Positions 1 through 8,568 of a stretch of DNA of 64,000 bases are shown one piece after another. This stretch comes from Acidobacteriota bacterium (GTDB lineage Bacteria; Acidobacteriota; UBA6911; RPQK01; JAJDTT01). The notes beneath the pieces were generated by a model. That model made no database searches. It was not told the DNA's origin and saw only the letters and a list, made by a program, of their open reading frames with translations. Location: assembly GCA_028874215.1 (NCBI GenBank), contig JAPPLF010000028.1, positions 62,001 through 126,000 on the forward strand, written 5' to 3'. The first letter of the stretch is position 1; every line of letters starts with the position of its first letter. A program made the position numbers and the translations under genes.

Positions 1-252
1 AGTTTCCGGCCGCCCGTCGGTATGGGCGAAGTAGAGCCTTGATGGGAGGTGGACGCCGGTCAGGTCCTCCAGAACCTCGAACGAGAGTTCACCCACCGGC
101 TGACCCGTCTCCAGGACGAAGCGCTCGTCCGGGTCGGGTCCCTGGTCGTGTGAGGAGAAGGTCGCGCCCGGATCCTGCAGGAAGAACCAGCAGGCCGCGC
201 CCGCCAGCAGGAAAGAGACTCGAAACAAGAACTTGGTTGAGAGCTTTTTCAA
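1..252 (-). CDS. N-terminal fragment of a secreted protein of unknown function
   Basis: A gene on the minus strand starts inside the window and runs off its left edge, leaving 84 codons. The start is a TTG at 252-250, preceded by GGAGG at a good distance (GGTGGAGGATAACC then TTG). The product begins with Lys-Lys, then a hydrophobic stretch (FRVSFLLAGAACWFFL), so it carries a signal peptide or membrane anchor. The exported part ends in LPSRLYFAHTDGRPE. An 'LPxRxY...DG+P' segment of this sort is seen at the start of some CehA/McbA-type and related secreted hydrolases, but that resemblance is only suggestive. The visible part has no catalytic motif. Confidence 0.6.
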   Translation of the reverse strand, partial: MKKLSTKFLFRVSFLLAGAACWFFLQDPGATFSSHDQGPDPDERFVLETGQPVGELSFEVLEDLTGVHLPSRLYFAHTDGRPET

Positions 253-372
253 GGTTATCCTCCACCAAGAGATTAGGGGCCGGACGGCGGGACTGCAAGA
301 AGAGACCATGAGAAAAGTGTGTTTTCGCCAAGTCGGGATGGTCTTGGGGCCAACTGAGGGAGACGAAATCCG

Positions 373-1104
373 ATGAGTATTCTGGAGAATCAGGTGGCGG
401 TGGTGACCGGGGCGGGTACAGGCATCGGCCGGGCCGTGGCCGAGACATTCGCCCGGGAGGGCGCCGCGGTGGCTCTGCTCGGGCGGCGGGAGGAGAAACT
501 ACGGGAGGTGGCCGTCCGGTTGCCGGGAGACCGGGTCCTGACCTGTGCCTGCGACGTCTCGTCACGAGATCAGGTCGACGGCGTTTTCGCACGGATCCGG
601 GACCGATTGGGGCCCGTGAACCTGCTGGTGAACAATGCCGGGATCAACACCGTCGTGAGAAGTCTGGCTCGGATCGATCCTTCGGATTGGGACCTGGTCG
701 TGGCAGTCAACCTGACCGGCGCCTTCAATTGCATCCGCGCCGTCCTGCCGGGTATGCAGGAGCTGGGAGGGGGCGTCATCATCAATGTCTCCTCCATTGC
801 CGGGAAGCGGGCCGCCAAAGTGGCGGGAGTGGCCTACGTGGCCTCCAAGCACGGGATGGTGGGACTGACCCACTCCACCAACCTGGAAGAAGGGGTCCAC
901 GGGATCCGCTCCACCGTGATCTTTCCCGGCGAGGTGGATACGCCCATCCTGGACGTCCGACCGGAGCCGGTTCCCCGCGAGCGCCGGGAGCGGATCCTTC
1001 GCTCCGAGGACGTGGCGGCTTGCGCCCTGCTGGTGGCCGGGCTTCCGCCGCGAGCCTGCGTTCCTGAAATCGTTATCACACCCATGATTCAGGGCTATGC
1101 TTGA
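373..1104 (+). CDS. SDR family NAD(P)-dependent oxidoreductase
   Basis: A classical short-chain dehydrogenase/reductase of 243 residues. The Rossmann nucleotide motif TGAGTGIG is at about residues 12-19, the structural NNAG motif near 87, and the catalytic Tyr and Lys lie in YVASK near 156. Length and motif order fit the family. The substrate cannot be read from the sequence; members act on alcohols, sugar acids and 3-oxoacyl groups. It is transcribed toward a cupin and an HpcH/HpaI aldolase about 90 bases downstream, which suggests a role in catabolism of a hydroxy-acid or sugar-acid. The C-terminus is less canonical after FPGEVDTPI. Confidence 0.9.
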   Translation: MSILENQVAVVTGAGTGIGRAVAETFAREGAAVALLGRREEKLREVAVRLPGDRVLTCACDVSSRDQVDGVFARIRDRLGPVNLLVNNAGINTVVRSLARIDPSDWDLVVAVNLTGAFNCIRAVLPGMQELGGGVIINVSSIAGKRAAKVAGVAYVASKHGMVGLTHSTNLEEGVHGIRSTVIFPGEVDTPILDVRPEPVPRERRERILRSEDVAACALLVAGLPPRACVPEIVITPMIQGYA

Positions 1105-1197
1105 CGACTCTTTCCGCCTGCTCGGCGGTGTAGACTGGACCCGCACCGGGGCGGACGTCAGATGAACCACTCGTAAAGACAGCAAAGGGGAGGATCC

Positions 1198-1533
1198 ATG
1201 AAGAAGCATTCGGTCGGTGGAGTTCAGGGAAACGACAGCATTCCGGGCATTCTGCGCAAGACGCTCGCCTTCAACGAGGAAGTCATGCTCTGCCACTTTT
1301 CCATGTCCAAAGGGGCCACCATTCCCCTGCACAATCACCGGGCCAGCCAAGTGGGATACGTGGTCAGCGGATCTCTCAAGTTCGTGGGCAAGGAGGAGTC
1401 GGATACCTTCCTGGCCGAAGGGGGCGATTCCTACGTCTTCGATCCCTACAAGTTTCACGGCTGCCAGGTCCAGGCGGATTCGGAGGTCGTGGAGGTCTTC
1501 TATCCGGTGCGGGACGAGTACAAGGACTCCTGA
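1198..1533 (+). CDS. Small single-domain cupin protein
   Basis: A 111-residue protein with one cupin barrel. The first cupin motif is visible as HNHRASQVGYVVSG, whose two histidines and downstream acidic positions would bind a metal. The second motif is represented by DSYVFDPYKFHGCQV, with a single His. The upstream GGGGAGG lies eight bases before the ATG. Such proteins are isomerases, dioxygenases or sugar-binding proteins, and the sequence does not discriminate. The gene ends one base before the start of the aldolase gene, so the two are almost certainly cotranscribed and act in one pathway. Confidence 0.85.
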   Translation: MKKHSVGGVQGNDSIPGILRKTLAFNEEVMLCHFSMSKGATIPLHNHRASQVGYVVSGSLKFVGKEESDTFLAEGGDSYVFDPYKFHGCQVQADSEVVEVFYPVRDEYKDS

Positions 1534-1534
1534 C

Positions 1535-2296
1535 ATGGTCAATGCTTCCCTGAAGCAGAAGCTGGCCCGGGGCGAGTTGGTGGTGGGGACCCTCATGACC
1601 TTCGACTTCTGGGCCGGATACCTGGAGATCTACAAGCAGGTGGGGATGGACTTCGTGTTCCTGGACATGGAGCATGGCGCCGCCGATCTGGCCAAGGCCG
1701 AAGAGCTGTGCCGCACCGCCCGCCTGTTGGATCTGCCCCTCATCCTGCGTCCCGAGGACAGCGTCTATCACCTGCTGCGCCGCTACGCGGACATGGGTCC
1801 GTCCGGATTCATGATTCCCTGGACCGAGAGGGAGGAGCAGCTCGAGACGGTCAAGAGCGCCATCTTCGTCCCGCCCCGGGGACGCCGCGGACCGGGAGGG
1901 CCATCGGTGATGCGCACCCGCAGCCTGGACCTGAAAGGCTGGCAGGAGGTGGAGGATGACTTCTTCGTCTGTTTCCAGGTGGAGACTCCCCGGGGAATCG
2001 AGGCCCTGCCCGGACTGGCCGACCGCGACTGGATCGATGCCGTGATGCTGGGTCCCTATGATCTCTCCCTCAACCTGGGACATTGTGGGGAGTGGGACCA
2101 TCCCGTGGTGGTCGACGCCATTCTCAGTGTTTTGGAGGGAGCGCGCGCCGCAGGGAAGCCTTGCGGCATGGTGGTGGGGACGCTGGAGCAGGGCCGTTTC
2201 TGGATCGACCGGGGATTTCACTTCCTGTCGTTTGGGGAGGCCACCGGCATGGTGCGGGCCCAGGCCTCGGCCTTCCTCTCGGCCGTACGAGGGTAA
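1535..2296 (+). CDS. HpcH/HpaI aldolase/citrate lyase family protein
   Basis: A 253-residue class II (metal-dependent) pyruvate aldolase-like TIM barrel. Family signatures are GTLMTFDFW at the N-terminus, DFVFLDMEHG, and CFQVETPRGIEAL followed by DAVMLGPYDLSLNLG. The Glu and Asp of the last two motifs are the expected metal ligands. Family members cleave 4-hydroxy-2-oxo acids or 2-keto-3-deoxy sugar acids to pyruvate and an aldehyde. The open frame extends far upstream, but the ATG at 1535 directly follows the cupin stop and gives the normal family N-terminus. Together with the SDR and cupin it forms a small catabolic operon. Confidence 0.9.
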   Translation: MVNASLKQKLARGELVVGTLMTFDFWAGYLEIYKQVGMDFVFLDMEHGAADLAKAEELCRTARLLDLPLILRPEDSVYHLLRRYADMGPSGFMIPWTEREEQLETVKSAIFVPPRGRRGPGGPSVMRTRSLDLKGWQEVEDDFFVCFQVETPRGIEALPGLADRDWIDAVMLGPYDLSLNLGHCGEWDHPVVVDAILSVLEGARAAGKPCGMVVGTLEQGRFWIDRGFHFLSFGEATGMVRAQASAFLSAVRG

Positions 2297-2344
2297 ACTT
2301 CCGCCCGCTGTGGGCCGCAATCAGGCGCCGCCCGCCAACTGCCC

Positions 2345-3241
2345 CTAGTTGAGAAGGTCGAGGTCCCGCAACACCTTCTCCACCTGCTCGCGGCCCCGCT
2401 TTGTCGGCTGAGCGAAGGGAAGGGGAGTGAAGTTCCCGGGGACTCCCCTCAGGTTCATGGCGGAGGTGAAGCCGGCGAACACCGAGTCGTACGCCACGAC
2501 CTCCCTCAAACGCAGGAGCTTCCTCTGGGCCGCGGCGGACCCTTCCGGATTTCCCTCCCGAAAGGTTCGGTAGATCTCGACACCATACTCGGGCGCCAGT
2601 GCGAAGAGCCCTTCGATGATTCCAACAGCGCCCAGTTTTAGAGCCAGGTCGAAGAAAGTGGTGTGTCCCGAGAGGACCGCGAACTCCGATCCCCGGAAAT
2701 GCTCCGCGGAACGGCGGAAGGTGAGGAAGTCGCCGGACGCCTTCAACCCCACGATGTTGGGATGCCTGGCCAACTCCCGGACCAGTTCAGCTTCCAGCGA
2801 ATGGCCCGTCAGCCCCGGATTGTCGTAGGGATAGACCGGGAGGCTGGTCCGGGAAGCCACGCCGGTGAAGTATTCGTGGAGCTCGGCCTGACTGAAGCGG
2901 AAGATGAAGGGGGGAATCAGGGCCACCCCGGCCAGGGGATAGTTCTCGGCAAGCCGGATTCGCGCCAGAGTCCGCTCCGTGCTGGTGTCGCCGCAGCCCA
3001 CGATGACGGGCACGGCGCCCCTCGCCTCGTCGATGGCCACCTCCACGGCTTCCGTAAAGACCTCGTCCTTGAGCATCTGCATGCAGCCCATGGACCCCAG
3101 CACCAGGAGGCCGTCCACGCCGGCGGCCACCTGCATCCGGATCTGCTTCCTCATGCCCTTCTCGTGAAGGTCCTCGTTCCGGTCCAGCGGTGTCCCCAGC
3201 GCGGTCACCACCCCTTTGAGCGTGCCTCGAAGCTGATTCAT
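2345..3241 (-). CDS. DapA/NanA-family lyase (first copy)
   Basis: A 298-residue member of the dihydrodipicolinate synthase/N-acetylneuraminate lyase family. The Schiff-base lysine is in NIVGLKASGD and the catalytic tyrosine in VYPYDNPG, both at normal spacing. The substrate-binding segment reads GVDGLLVLGSMGCM rather than the G-T-T-G-E typical of true DapA, so lysine biosynthesis is unlikely and an aldolase or dehydratase of a keto acid is more probable. GAGGAG lies unusually close, three bases before the ATG. It is the last gene of a minus-strand run and follows a second DapA-family gene by 40 bases. Confidence 0.9.
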   Translation of the reverse strand: MNQLRGTLKGVVTALGTPLDRNEDLHEKGMRKQIRMQVAAGVDGLLVLGSMGCMQMLKDEVFTEAVEVAIDEARGAVPVIVGCGDTSTERTLARIRLAENYPLAGVALIPPFIFRFSQAELHEYFTGVASRTSLPVYPYDNPGLTGHSLEAELVRELARHPNIVGLKASGDFLTFRRSAEHFRGSEFAVLSGHTTFFDLALKLGAVGIIEGLFALAPEYGVEIYRTFREGNPEGSAAAQRKLLRLREVVAYDSVFAGFTSAMNLRGVPGNFTPLPFAQPTKRGREQVEKVLRDLDLLN

Positions 3242-3281
3242 GGTCTCCTCGATTCCGTTGGCGGGAGCAACTCGGCCGCAA

Positions 3282-4211
3282 TCAGCGGATCTCGTCCTCC
3301 AGAAAGTGCGAGAACTTTTTCTCCAGCGTCTCGCGAAGCCGTTCGATCCTTGCGGGCGGCGCCGCTTCCGACGGTGGACGGGGCGGCCCCGCCTTGAAGT
3401 AGCCGGCGGCGTTCACCGTGGCCTTGGTGAGAGAAGTGTCGTTGTAGCCCTCGCCCGCCAGGGGAATGATGGCTTCCTGCAAGATCTCGTTGCACTGGTG
3501 CTGGTAAGCCAGGGCCTGGGCCACGTCCCCGCCGCGGATCGCCTTCCACCACCTCTGCATGAAGGCGGGGAAGGCGTAGATGAAACTGGCCATGACTCCG
3601 TTGCCCCCCACCACGTGGCTCACGCTCCAGAGCTGCTCCAGAGGGAAGTGGGGGATCTCGGTACGCCTCAGGCTGTTGAAATAGAGGCTCATGTCGGCGC
3701 CGATCATCTTCACGCCGGCCACGGTGGGAATCTTCTGCAGCTCCACGAAGTCCGAGTCGTTGAGCAGCAGCTTCGTGGTGCCGGGGTTGTTGTAGATGAT
3801 GATTCCCAGGCCGGGGCAGGCTTCGGCAAGATCCCGGAAGTACTGGTAGGCTTCGGCCTTGGTCAGGGTCTGGTAGAAGGGGACGACGTTCATGACCCCT
3901 TCCGCCCCTTCCTCCATGGCGATGCGGGAGCGCCGGATCGATTCCTCGGTATTGACGGCGCTGGCTCCCACGACGACCCTGGTCCCGCTTCCCTGGCATT
4001 CCTCCACCGTGATCCGGCTGATGGTGCGCAGTTCCTCGTCGTTGACCACGAAGAACTCGCCGTTGGTCCCGGTGGTGATGATGCCGTCCACTCCCATGCG
4101 GACCAGCTTCCGGATGTTGTACCGATATCCTTCCGTATCGAGATGAAACCTGTCGTCGAAGGGAGTGACCACGAGAATGTAAAGACCGTCCATGTTCTCT
4201 CTTGTCAGCAT
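3282..4211 (-). CDS. DapA/NanA-family lyase (second copy)
   Basis: A 309-residue TIM-barrel lyase of the DapA superfamily. It has the phosphate/carboxylate loop GIITTGTNGEF, the catalytic Tyr in IIIYNNPGTT and the Schiff-base Lys in VAGVKMIG. It retains the TTGTNGE motif that the downstream paralogue lacks, so the two copies probably use different substrates. Residues after about 265 are a charged, proline-rich extension (PPRPPSEAAPPARIE) that is longer than usual. AGGAG stands before the ATG. It is preceded by a palindromic repeat element and the M81 gene. Confidence 0.9.
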   Translation of the reverse strand: MLTRENMDGLYILVVTPFDDRFHLDTEGYRYNIRKLVRMGVDGIITTGTNGEFFVVNDEELRTISRITVEECQGSGTRVVVGASAVNTEESIRRSRIAMEEGAEGVMNVVPFYQTLTKAEAYQYFRDLAEACPGLGIIIYNNPGTTKLLLNDSDFVELQKIPTVAGVKMIGADMSLYFNSLRRTEIPHFPLEQLWSVSHVVGGNGVMASFIYAFPAFMQRWWKAIRGGDVAQALAYQHQCNEILQEAIIPLAGEGYNDTSLTKATVNAAGYFKAGPPRPPSEAAPPARIERLRETLEKKFSHFLEDEIR

Positions 4212-4235
4212 TCCTGTTCTCCTAAGAAAAAAGGA

Positions 4236-4303
4236 GGGACGACTACCAATCGCCCATTCCTCCTTGGACTACGAGAATTCGGCGGTTGAAAACGCCGCTC
4301 CCA
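4236..4303. repeat. REP-like hairpin doublet (degenerate copy)
   Basis: Two imperfect palindromes lie in the spacer between the DapA-family and M81 genes. The first (4236-4255, GGGACGACTACCAATCGCCC) has a decayed left arm. The second (4279-4302) reads GGCGGTTGAAAACGCCGCTCCC and ends with the GCTCC flank. Order, spacing and opposite orientation match the better conserved copies near 6.7 and 30.2 kb. Confidence 0.55.
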
Positions 4304-4367
4304 TACGTTTTCCACCGGGGCAGTCTACTACGACTATCGGTCGCTGGTCGGCAAGCCGGCGCGGAGA

Positions 4368-5858
4368 TCACTGGGAAGCGTCCCAGACCGTCTCCGGCTC
4401 GAACGGGTAGAGGGGGCGGGGACGGTAGCGGTATTCGAAGTGAGCCGGGTTGGCGGAGGTGATCCCGGGCGTGTCCACGTAGACGATCCGGCTGGAAACC
4501 GGCTCGTAGGCCGCCACGGGAGCGATGGCCCCCTTGGCCACCAGGATCCGGTAGGAATTCGGCTTGATGCCCAGGCTCAAGACCTGCTCCAGGCTCATGG
4601 GCGCCATTCTGAGCGAATTCAGAACGATGGCGTGACCTTCCCCGGTCTCCACCAGCGCGGTGAGCCCCTGATTGTTGTAACGGGCGCCGCCGTGGCGGGG
4701 CTCTTCCTCCACGAAGGCGCCGTCGTGCAGGCAACGGACCCGGCCCCGGATGGGGACGGGCGGGCCGTGCAGGTCGTCGCTCTTCCCGCCCACCACGAGC
4801 GACACTTCCGTTCCTACACCGGAGGCCACGCAGGCCTGGACGGCAGCCGGGTCGAACAGCACCACCAGTGCGGGCCCGGACCCGGTCCGAATCACTTCCT
4901 CCAGGATCAGGGTGCCGTCGGCCGGGCTGCCGCCGCCCACGTTGTCGCCCACGTCCAGTAGCGTGACGGGGCCTGCTTCGGCGGCCATCGCTTCTGCAAC
5001 GGCCTGCTTGATGGGAGTCCCCAGCAGGGTCAGCTCGTCCCGACGGTTCCAGGCCCGGCGCGCCAGGGCCAACGCCTCGTTGCGGGCCAGCGACCGATCG
5101 CCGTCGGTTACCACCAGAAAGGCCGGCCCCATTTCCTCCACGTCGGCGTAGGCGAATCCGGGAGCGATGCTGGCGCTGACGATCCCCTCCTGCCCGATCA
5201 ATTCCTCCATTCGCCGGTAAAGATCCGCTACGGGCTCGTAGCGGGACCCTTGAGCCAGGATGCTGATGCAGAGGGGAGGTTTGACCAGGGCCTGGACGGG
5301 TTGGATCCTGCCCTCCAGCGTCTCCGCCAGGATGCGGGTGGCCTCCCGGCCCCGTTCCCTCTGATCCAGATGCGGGTAGGTCCGATAGATGGTGGTGGCG
5401 GTGACGCTCTCGATCATGAGCGGAGAGACGTTGGCATGGAGGTCCAGCGTCATGACGATGGGCAGATCGGGGCCCACCAGTTGCCGGATACTGGCGGCGG
5501 TCCGCCCGTCGGCGTCCCGGACGTGCTCGGCCACCATGGCCCCGTGCAGGGCCAGCAGCAGTCCGTCCAGGGACTCGCCCGAGATCCGGTCCAGGATCTC
5601 CGCCAGGATCTCCTCATAGGCTTCCTCCTCAACCGGCCCCGAGGGCATGGCCGTGCCGGTGAGAAGGGGGACCGTCTCCAGACCCTGAGCCGGAAGCACC
5701 TCCAGCATGCCTCCAATCTCGTGATGCGCCTCGCCCCAGTGGGAGATGACCTCCCGGTCCGACACCAGGCAGGTGTCCCCGAACATCTCCCGGGTGGTGG
5801 GGATTGGGTAGAAGGTGTTGGACTCGTGCATCAGAGAAGCGATTCCAACTCTCTTCAA
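4368..5858 (-). CDS. M81 family metallopeptidase (MlrC-like)
   Basis: A 496-residue protein of the M81/MlrC family, named after the microcystin-degrading protein MlrC. Family signatures are the N-terminal SLMHESNTF, the internal LLALHGAMVAE, VMTLDLHANVS, and the metal-site motif LLDVGDNVGGGSPADGT followed by GGKSD. Length is normal for the family. No signal peptide is visible, so it is cytoplasmic. Most members have unknown substrates and are thought to be amidohydrolases of small peptides or amides. It lies between a TSUP permease gene upstream and two DapA-family lyase genes downstream, consistent with one uptake-and-degradation operon. The substrate is not inferable. Confidence 0.9.
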   Translation of the reverse strand: MKRVGIASLMHESNTFYPIPTTREMFGDTCLVSDREVISHWGEAHHEIGGMLEVLPAQGLETVPLLTGTAMPSGPVEEEAYEEILAEILDRISGESLDGLLLALHGAMVAEHVRDADGRTAASIRQLVGPDLPIVMTLDLHANVSPLMIESVTATTIYRTYPHLDQRERGREATRILAETLEGRIQPVQALVKPPLCISILAQGSRYEPVADLYRRMEELIGQEGIVSASIAPGFAYADVEEMGPAFLVVTDGDRSLARNEALALARRAWNRRDELTLLGTPIKQAVAEAMAAEAGPVTLLDVGDNVGGGSPADGTLILEEVIRTGSGPALVVLFDPAAVQACVASGVGTEVSLVVGGKSDDLHGPPVPIRGRVRCLHDGAFVEEEPRHGGARYNNQGLTALVETGEGHAIVLNSLRMAPMSLEQVLSLGIKPNSYRILVAKGAIAPVAAYEPVSSRIVYVDTPGITSANPAHFEYRYRPRPLYPFEPETVWDASQ

Positions 5859-5907
5859 GAGCAGACCTCCGTCAAATGGGTTGGGATTCGGGTGGATCGA
5901 ATACCGG

Positions 5908-6657
5908 TCAACCGGTCACCCACAGCTTGACTGCGAAGACGACGATCGTCGCCGTCACCACGCGTTTGACCCAGGCGTGGCCCTTCAGCACGGTGAACCG
6001 GACTCCCAGTTGCCCTCCCACGAACGTCCCCACGGCCAGAACCAGCCCGGGAAGCCACAAGACCTTGCCCTGAGAGACGAAAATGGCGAGGGAGACGACG
6101 GTGAAAGCCAGGATGCTCAACACCTTGACGGCGTTCCCCCGGACCAGGTCCAGCCCGGCCATGGTCGTCGCGGCCAATACCAGGAACCCGACTCCGGCCT
6201 GGACGAAACCTCCGTAAACGCCGGTCAGGAAGAAACCGAACGCCAGAGCCGGCAGGCGAACGCCCCTCCCGCGGCTCTCTTCGCCCTTTTTCCCCAGGGG
6301 GTCCCAGAGCGTCCACAGGGTCACGGCGATCATCAGGAAGGCCAGCACCTTCCGAAAGGCGGCGTCGCCGATGGAGAGGGCGAGGACGGTGCCCGCAACG
6401 GCTCCCAGGCTGGCCGGAAGAGCCGCCCAGAGGATGGACTTCCAGTCCATCAGCCGATTGCGGTGGAATCCCCAGACGGCGCCCACGTTCTGGAAGAAGA
6501 TGCCCACCCGGTTGGTGCCGTTGGCGACGCTGGCCGGAAGCCCCATGAAGATCAGAATGGGCAGCGTCAGGAAGGAGCCACCCCCGGCGATGACGTTCAA
6601 GGCGCCGGCAACGATACCGGCCAGGACCAGCAAGGGATACAGCCACGGATCAGTCAC
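5908..6657 (-). CDS. TSUP (TauE/SafE) family permease
   Basis: A 249-residue integral membrane protein with seven to eight hydrophobic segments. The family signature is near the N-terminus: a hydrophobic helix, then GGGSFLTLPILIFMGLPASVANGTN, here split as GGGSFLTLP and SVANGTN. A half-repeat follows from about residue 130 (GVYGGFVQAGVGFLVL). TSUP proteins move sulfite, sulfoacetate, taurine-derived or other small organic anions. It ends 49 bases before the M81 start, so the pair is likely cotranscribed and the permease may import or export the anion handled by that operon. Confidence 0.9.
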   Translation of the reverse strand: MTDPWLYPLLVLAGIVAGALNVIAGGGSFLTLPILIFMGLPASVANGTNRVGIFFQNVGAVWGFHRNRLMDWKSILWAALPASLGAVAGTVLALSIGDAAFRKVLAFLMIAVTLWTLWDPLGKKGEESRGRGVRLPALAFGFFLTGVYGGFVQAGVGFLVLAATTMAGLDLVRGNAVKVLSILAFTVVSLAIFVSQGKVLWLPGLVLAVGTFVGGQLGVRFTVLKGHAWVKRVVTATIVVFAVKLWVTG

Positions 6658-6700
6658 GACGCACCATCATAGGGGGAAAATCCCAAATCTCAAATGGAGC

Positions 6701-6791
6701 GGAGCGGCGGTTTCTAACCGCCGTCCTCCAGAGTGAGCGTAAGCGAACGAAGCGCGCGCGAATACGCCGAGGGGGCGATTAGAAATCGCCC
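6701..6791. repeat. REP-like hairpin doublet
   Basis: Two near-perfect hairpins lie about 55 bases apart. The first (6706-6722) has stem GGCGGTT/AACCGCC around loop TCT, with GGAGC in front. The second (6774-6790) has stem GGCGATT/AATCGCC around loop AGA and is in the opposite orientation. The second hairpin also supplies the last two codons and the stop of the CehA-like gene. Confidence 0.75.
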
Positions 6792-8419
6792 TTCCGATCC
6801 GCCAGCCGCCGGCTCAGGATCCGGATCCCCTCCCGGTAGACGCGAAGCACCGATTCCCGGTCCCGGGAACTGGAGAATAACCCCAGCGAATGAATCTTCG
6901 CCACACTCTCCTCCATCTCCGCCAACACCTCCCGGGCAACCTCGGGCCGGAAGATGGACCGGCCGTCCAATTGGAGATAGATGGGGCTGGTGTGGGCGAA
7001 CAGGGACCGGGCCAGCTCGTTCTCGGGCAGGTTCGGAGGAATGCGCAGAGCCACCCATCCCGGATCGGAAACCTGGAGAGGGAAGTCCATGTCGGCCACG
7101 AAATGACCTTCCGACGGACGGCTCGAAACGGAATGGACGACACGCCCGTTGACGATCAGTTCCAGGGCCTTGAAGTCCATGCGGCCCACACCCCGGCCCC
7201 GGACCCGCACCGTCTCGTTTTCGGAAACGGAAACCGTGCCGCCGGGCTGCCGTCCCGCGGCTTCCAACTCCAGAAACGGACCGTTGGTGATGTAGGAGCG
7301 CCCCTGGGAGAGGACCTCCAGCCATTCCCGCTCCGTGACCGGTCCCTCCAGCGGGACGTAGACTCGGGCGAAGTCGTAGATGAACCAGTCTGTTCCGGTC
7401 GAGAAGGGTACCTTCAAGCCCAGGTTCAGGTAGCGGTAGAAGGTCTCGGAGTAGTGCCCCCTGGAGCCCCCGTCGAAGATGTTCTGGGCGTCCACCAAGC
7501 CCGCCATCCAGTTGGGAAGGTCCTCGTGACCGAAGGCGTTGTGACACCAGATGACGGTGCCGCCGTCCGTCCGGGCCTCCCGAATCCCCGTCTGCAGGGG
7601 GCGTCCGTCGTTGCCCGCGCCCATGATGCCGGGGCCGATGCTCACCGGCCGGATCAGCTTGAGCAGGTTCAGGAGCATCACGTGACCGTAGCCCTGCTCC
7701 CCCGAGCCGAAGTTGTGGCGGTGCTCCTGGCCCCATCCGAAGTCGATTCCGCCACCCGAGAGCCTGTCGAGGTCCGCCCGGGTGAACCCGTTGGTCGTAT
7801 AGCGGGCCTCGTCCGGCATTCTCCGCAGGTAGGAGACGAACAGGAGGTCCAGTCCGTCCCCCAGGGGCACCTCCCGCAAGTAGCGCTCGGCGTCCCGGAA
7901 GGTGATTCTCGCGAGGTGGAGATGGGTATTCCCGGACTTCAGCCCTCTGGCCCGCGGGTCATAGATGCGGCGCAGGGGCAACCGGATCTCCGCCCGGTCT
8001 CTTCCCGAAAGGTCCAGGGTCGTTGTCGTCTTCTCCGTCTCCAGTCCGTGCAGCGCCTCGATCCGGAGACGGGTCCGGGGAACCGCGAGCTCGGCGGACG
8101 GAGGCAGCGTGTGCCAGCCCCGGGACCGGTGAAAGAGCCCCGGCAGCTCCAGCGCCTCCTCGCTGCCTTCGGGAGTGACCCGGATCAACCCGGCGAGCCC
8201 GGCCCCGGTTCCTTCCTCCGTCAGGGCTACCTTCAAGCGGCAGACTTCGTGACCGGACAAGGCCCCGAATCCCACCGGACGGGCCAGCGCGGCGACGTTG
8301 TGCCGCTTGAGAAAGGCGGCGCGGGTGATCTCGTGCGCCCGGGCCGGAGTCAACTGCAGCAGGATTGCCGGCAAAAGGACGCTCATCGCCAGCGCGGGTC
8401 GGGGAAACGGAACCATCAT
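6779..8419 (-). CDS. CehA/McbA family metallohydrolase, exported
   Basis: A 546-residue secreted protein. The N-terminus is a signal peptide (MSVLLPAILLQLTPARA then HE). A beta-rich region to about residue 160 precedes a PHP-like metallohydrolase domain that begins with SGNTHLHLARI, the usual D/N-x-H-x-H metal motif. It continues with GQEHRHNFGS, VIWCHNAFGHEDLPNW and STGTDWFIYDFARVYV, where further His and Asp ligands are expected. CehA and McbA hydrolyse carbamate and related esters, but most relatives have unknown substrates. The last codons and TAA lie inside a REP-like hairpin. It is the first gene of the minus-strand catabolic run. Confidence 0.85.
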   Translation of the reverse strand: MMVPFPRPALAMSVLLPAILLQLTPARAHEITRAAFLKRHNVAALARPVGFGALSGHEVCRLKVALTEEGTGAGLAGLIRVTPEGSEEALELPGLFHRSRGWHTLPPSAELAVPRTRLRIEALHGLETEKTTTTLDLSGRDRAEIRLPLRRIYDPRARGLKSGNTHLHLARITFRDAERYLREVPLGDGLDLLFVSYLRRMPDEARYTTNGFTRADLDRLSGGGIDFGWGQEHRHNFGSGEQGYGHVMLLNLLKLIRPVSIGPGIMGAGNDGRPLQTGIREARTDGGTVIWCHNAFGHEDLPNWMAGLVDAQNIFDGGSRGHYSETFYRYLNLGLKVPFSTGTDWFIYDFARVYVPLEGPVTEREWLEVLSQGRSYITNGPFLELEAAGRQPGGTVSVSENETVRVRGRGVGRMDFKALELIVNGRVVHSVSSRPSEGHFVADMDFPLQVSDPGWVALRIPPNLPENELARSLFAHTSPIYLQLDGRSIFRPEVAREVLAEMEESVAKIHSLGLFSSSRDRESVLRVYREGIRILSRRLADRKGDF

Positions 8420-8450
8420 GGAGGCCTCCTCATCGGGGGACTTGGGCGCG

Positions 8451-8459
8451 ATCGTACCA
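8451..8459 (-). promoter_or_regulatory. Extended -10 promoter element for the CehA-like gene
   Basis: TGGTACGAT on the minus strand, 32 bases upstream of the start codon. It matches the TGN-TANNAT extended -10 pattern found upstream of several genes here. No clear -35 box is seen. Confidence 0.4.
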
Positions 8460-8568
8460 TCTACCGACGGAACGAACAGGCCCAGCCTGTCGTATAGTAT
8501 GTTGAACGCCGAGGTGCCGCCCCGGTTTGGAATTCATCAGTTCCGGGTGGCTCCTCCAGTGGTCCGCA

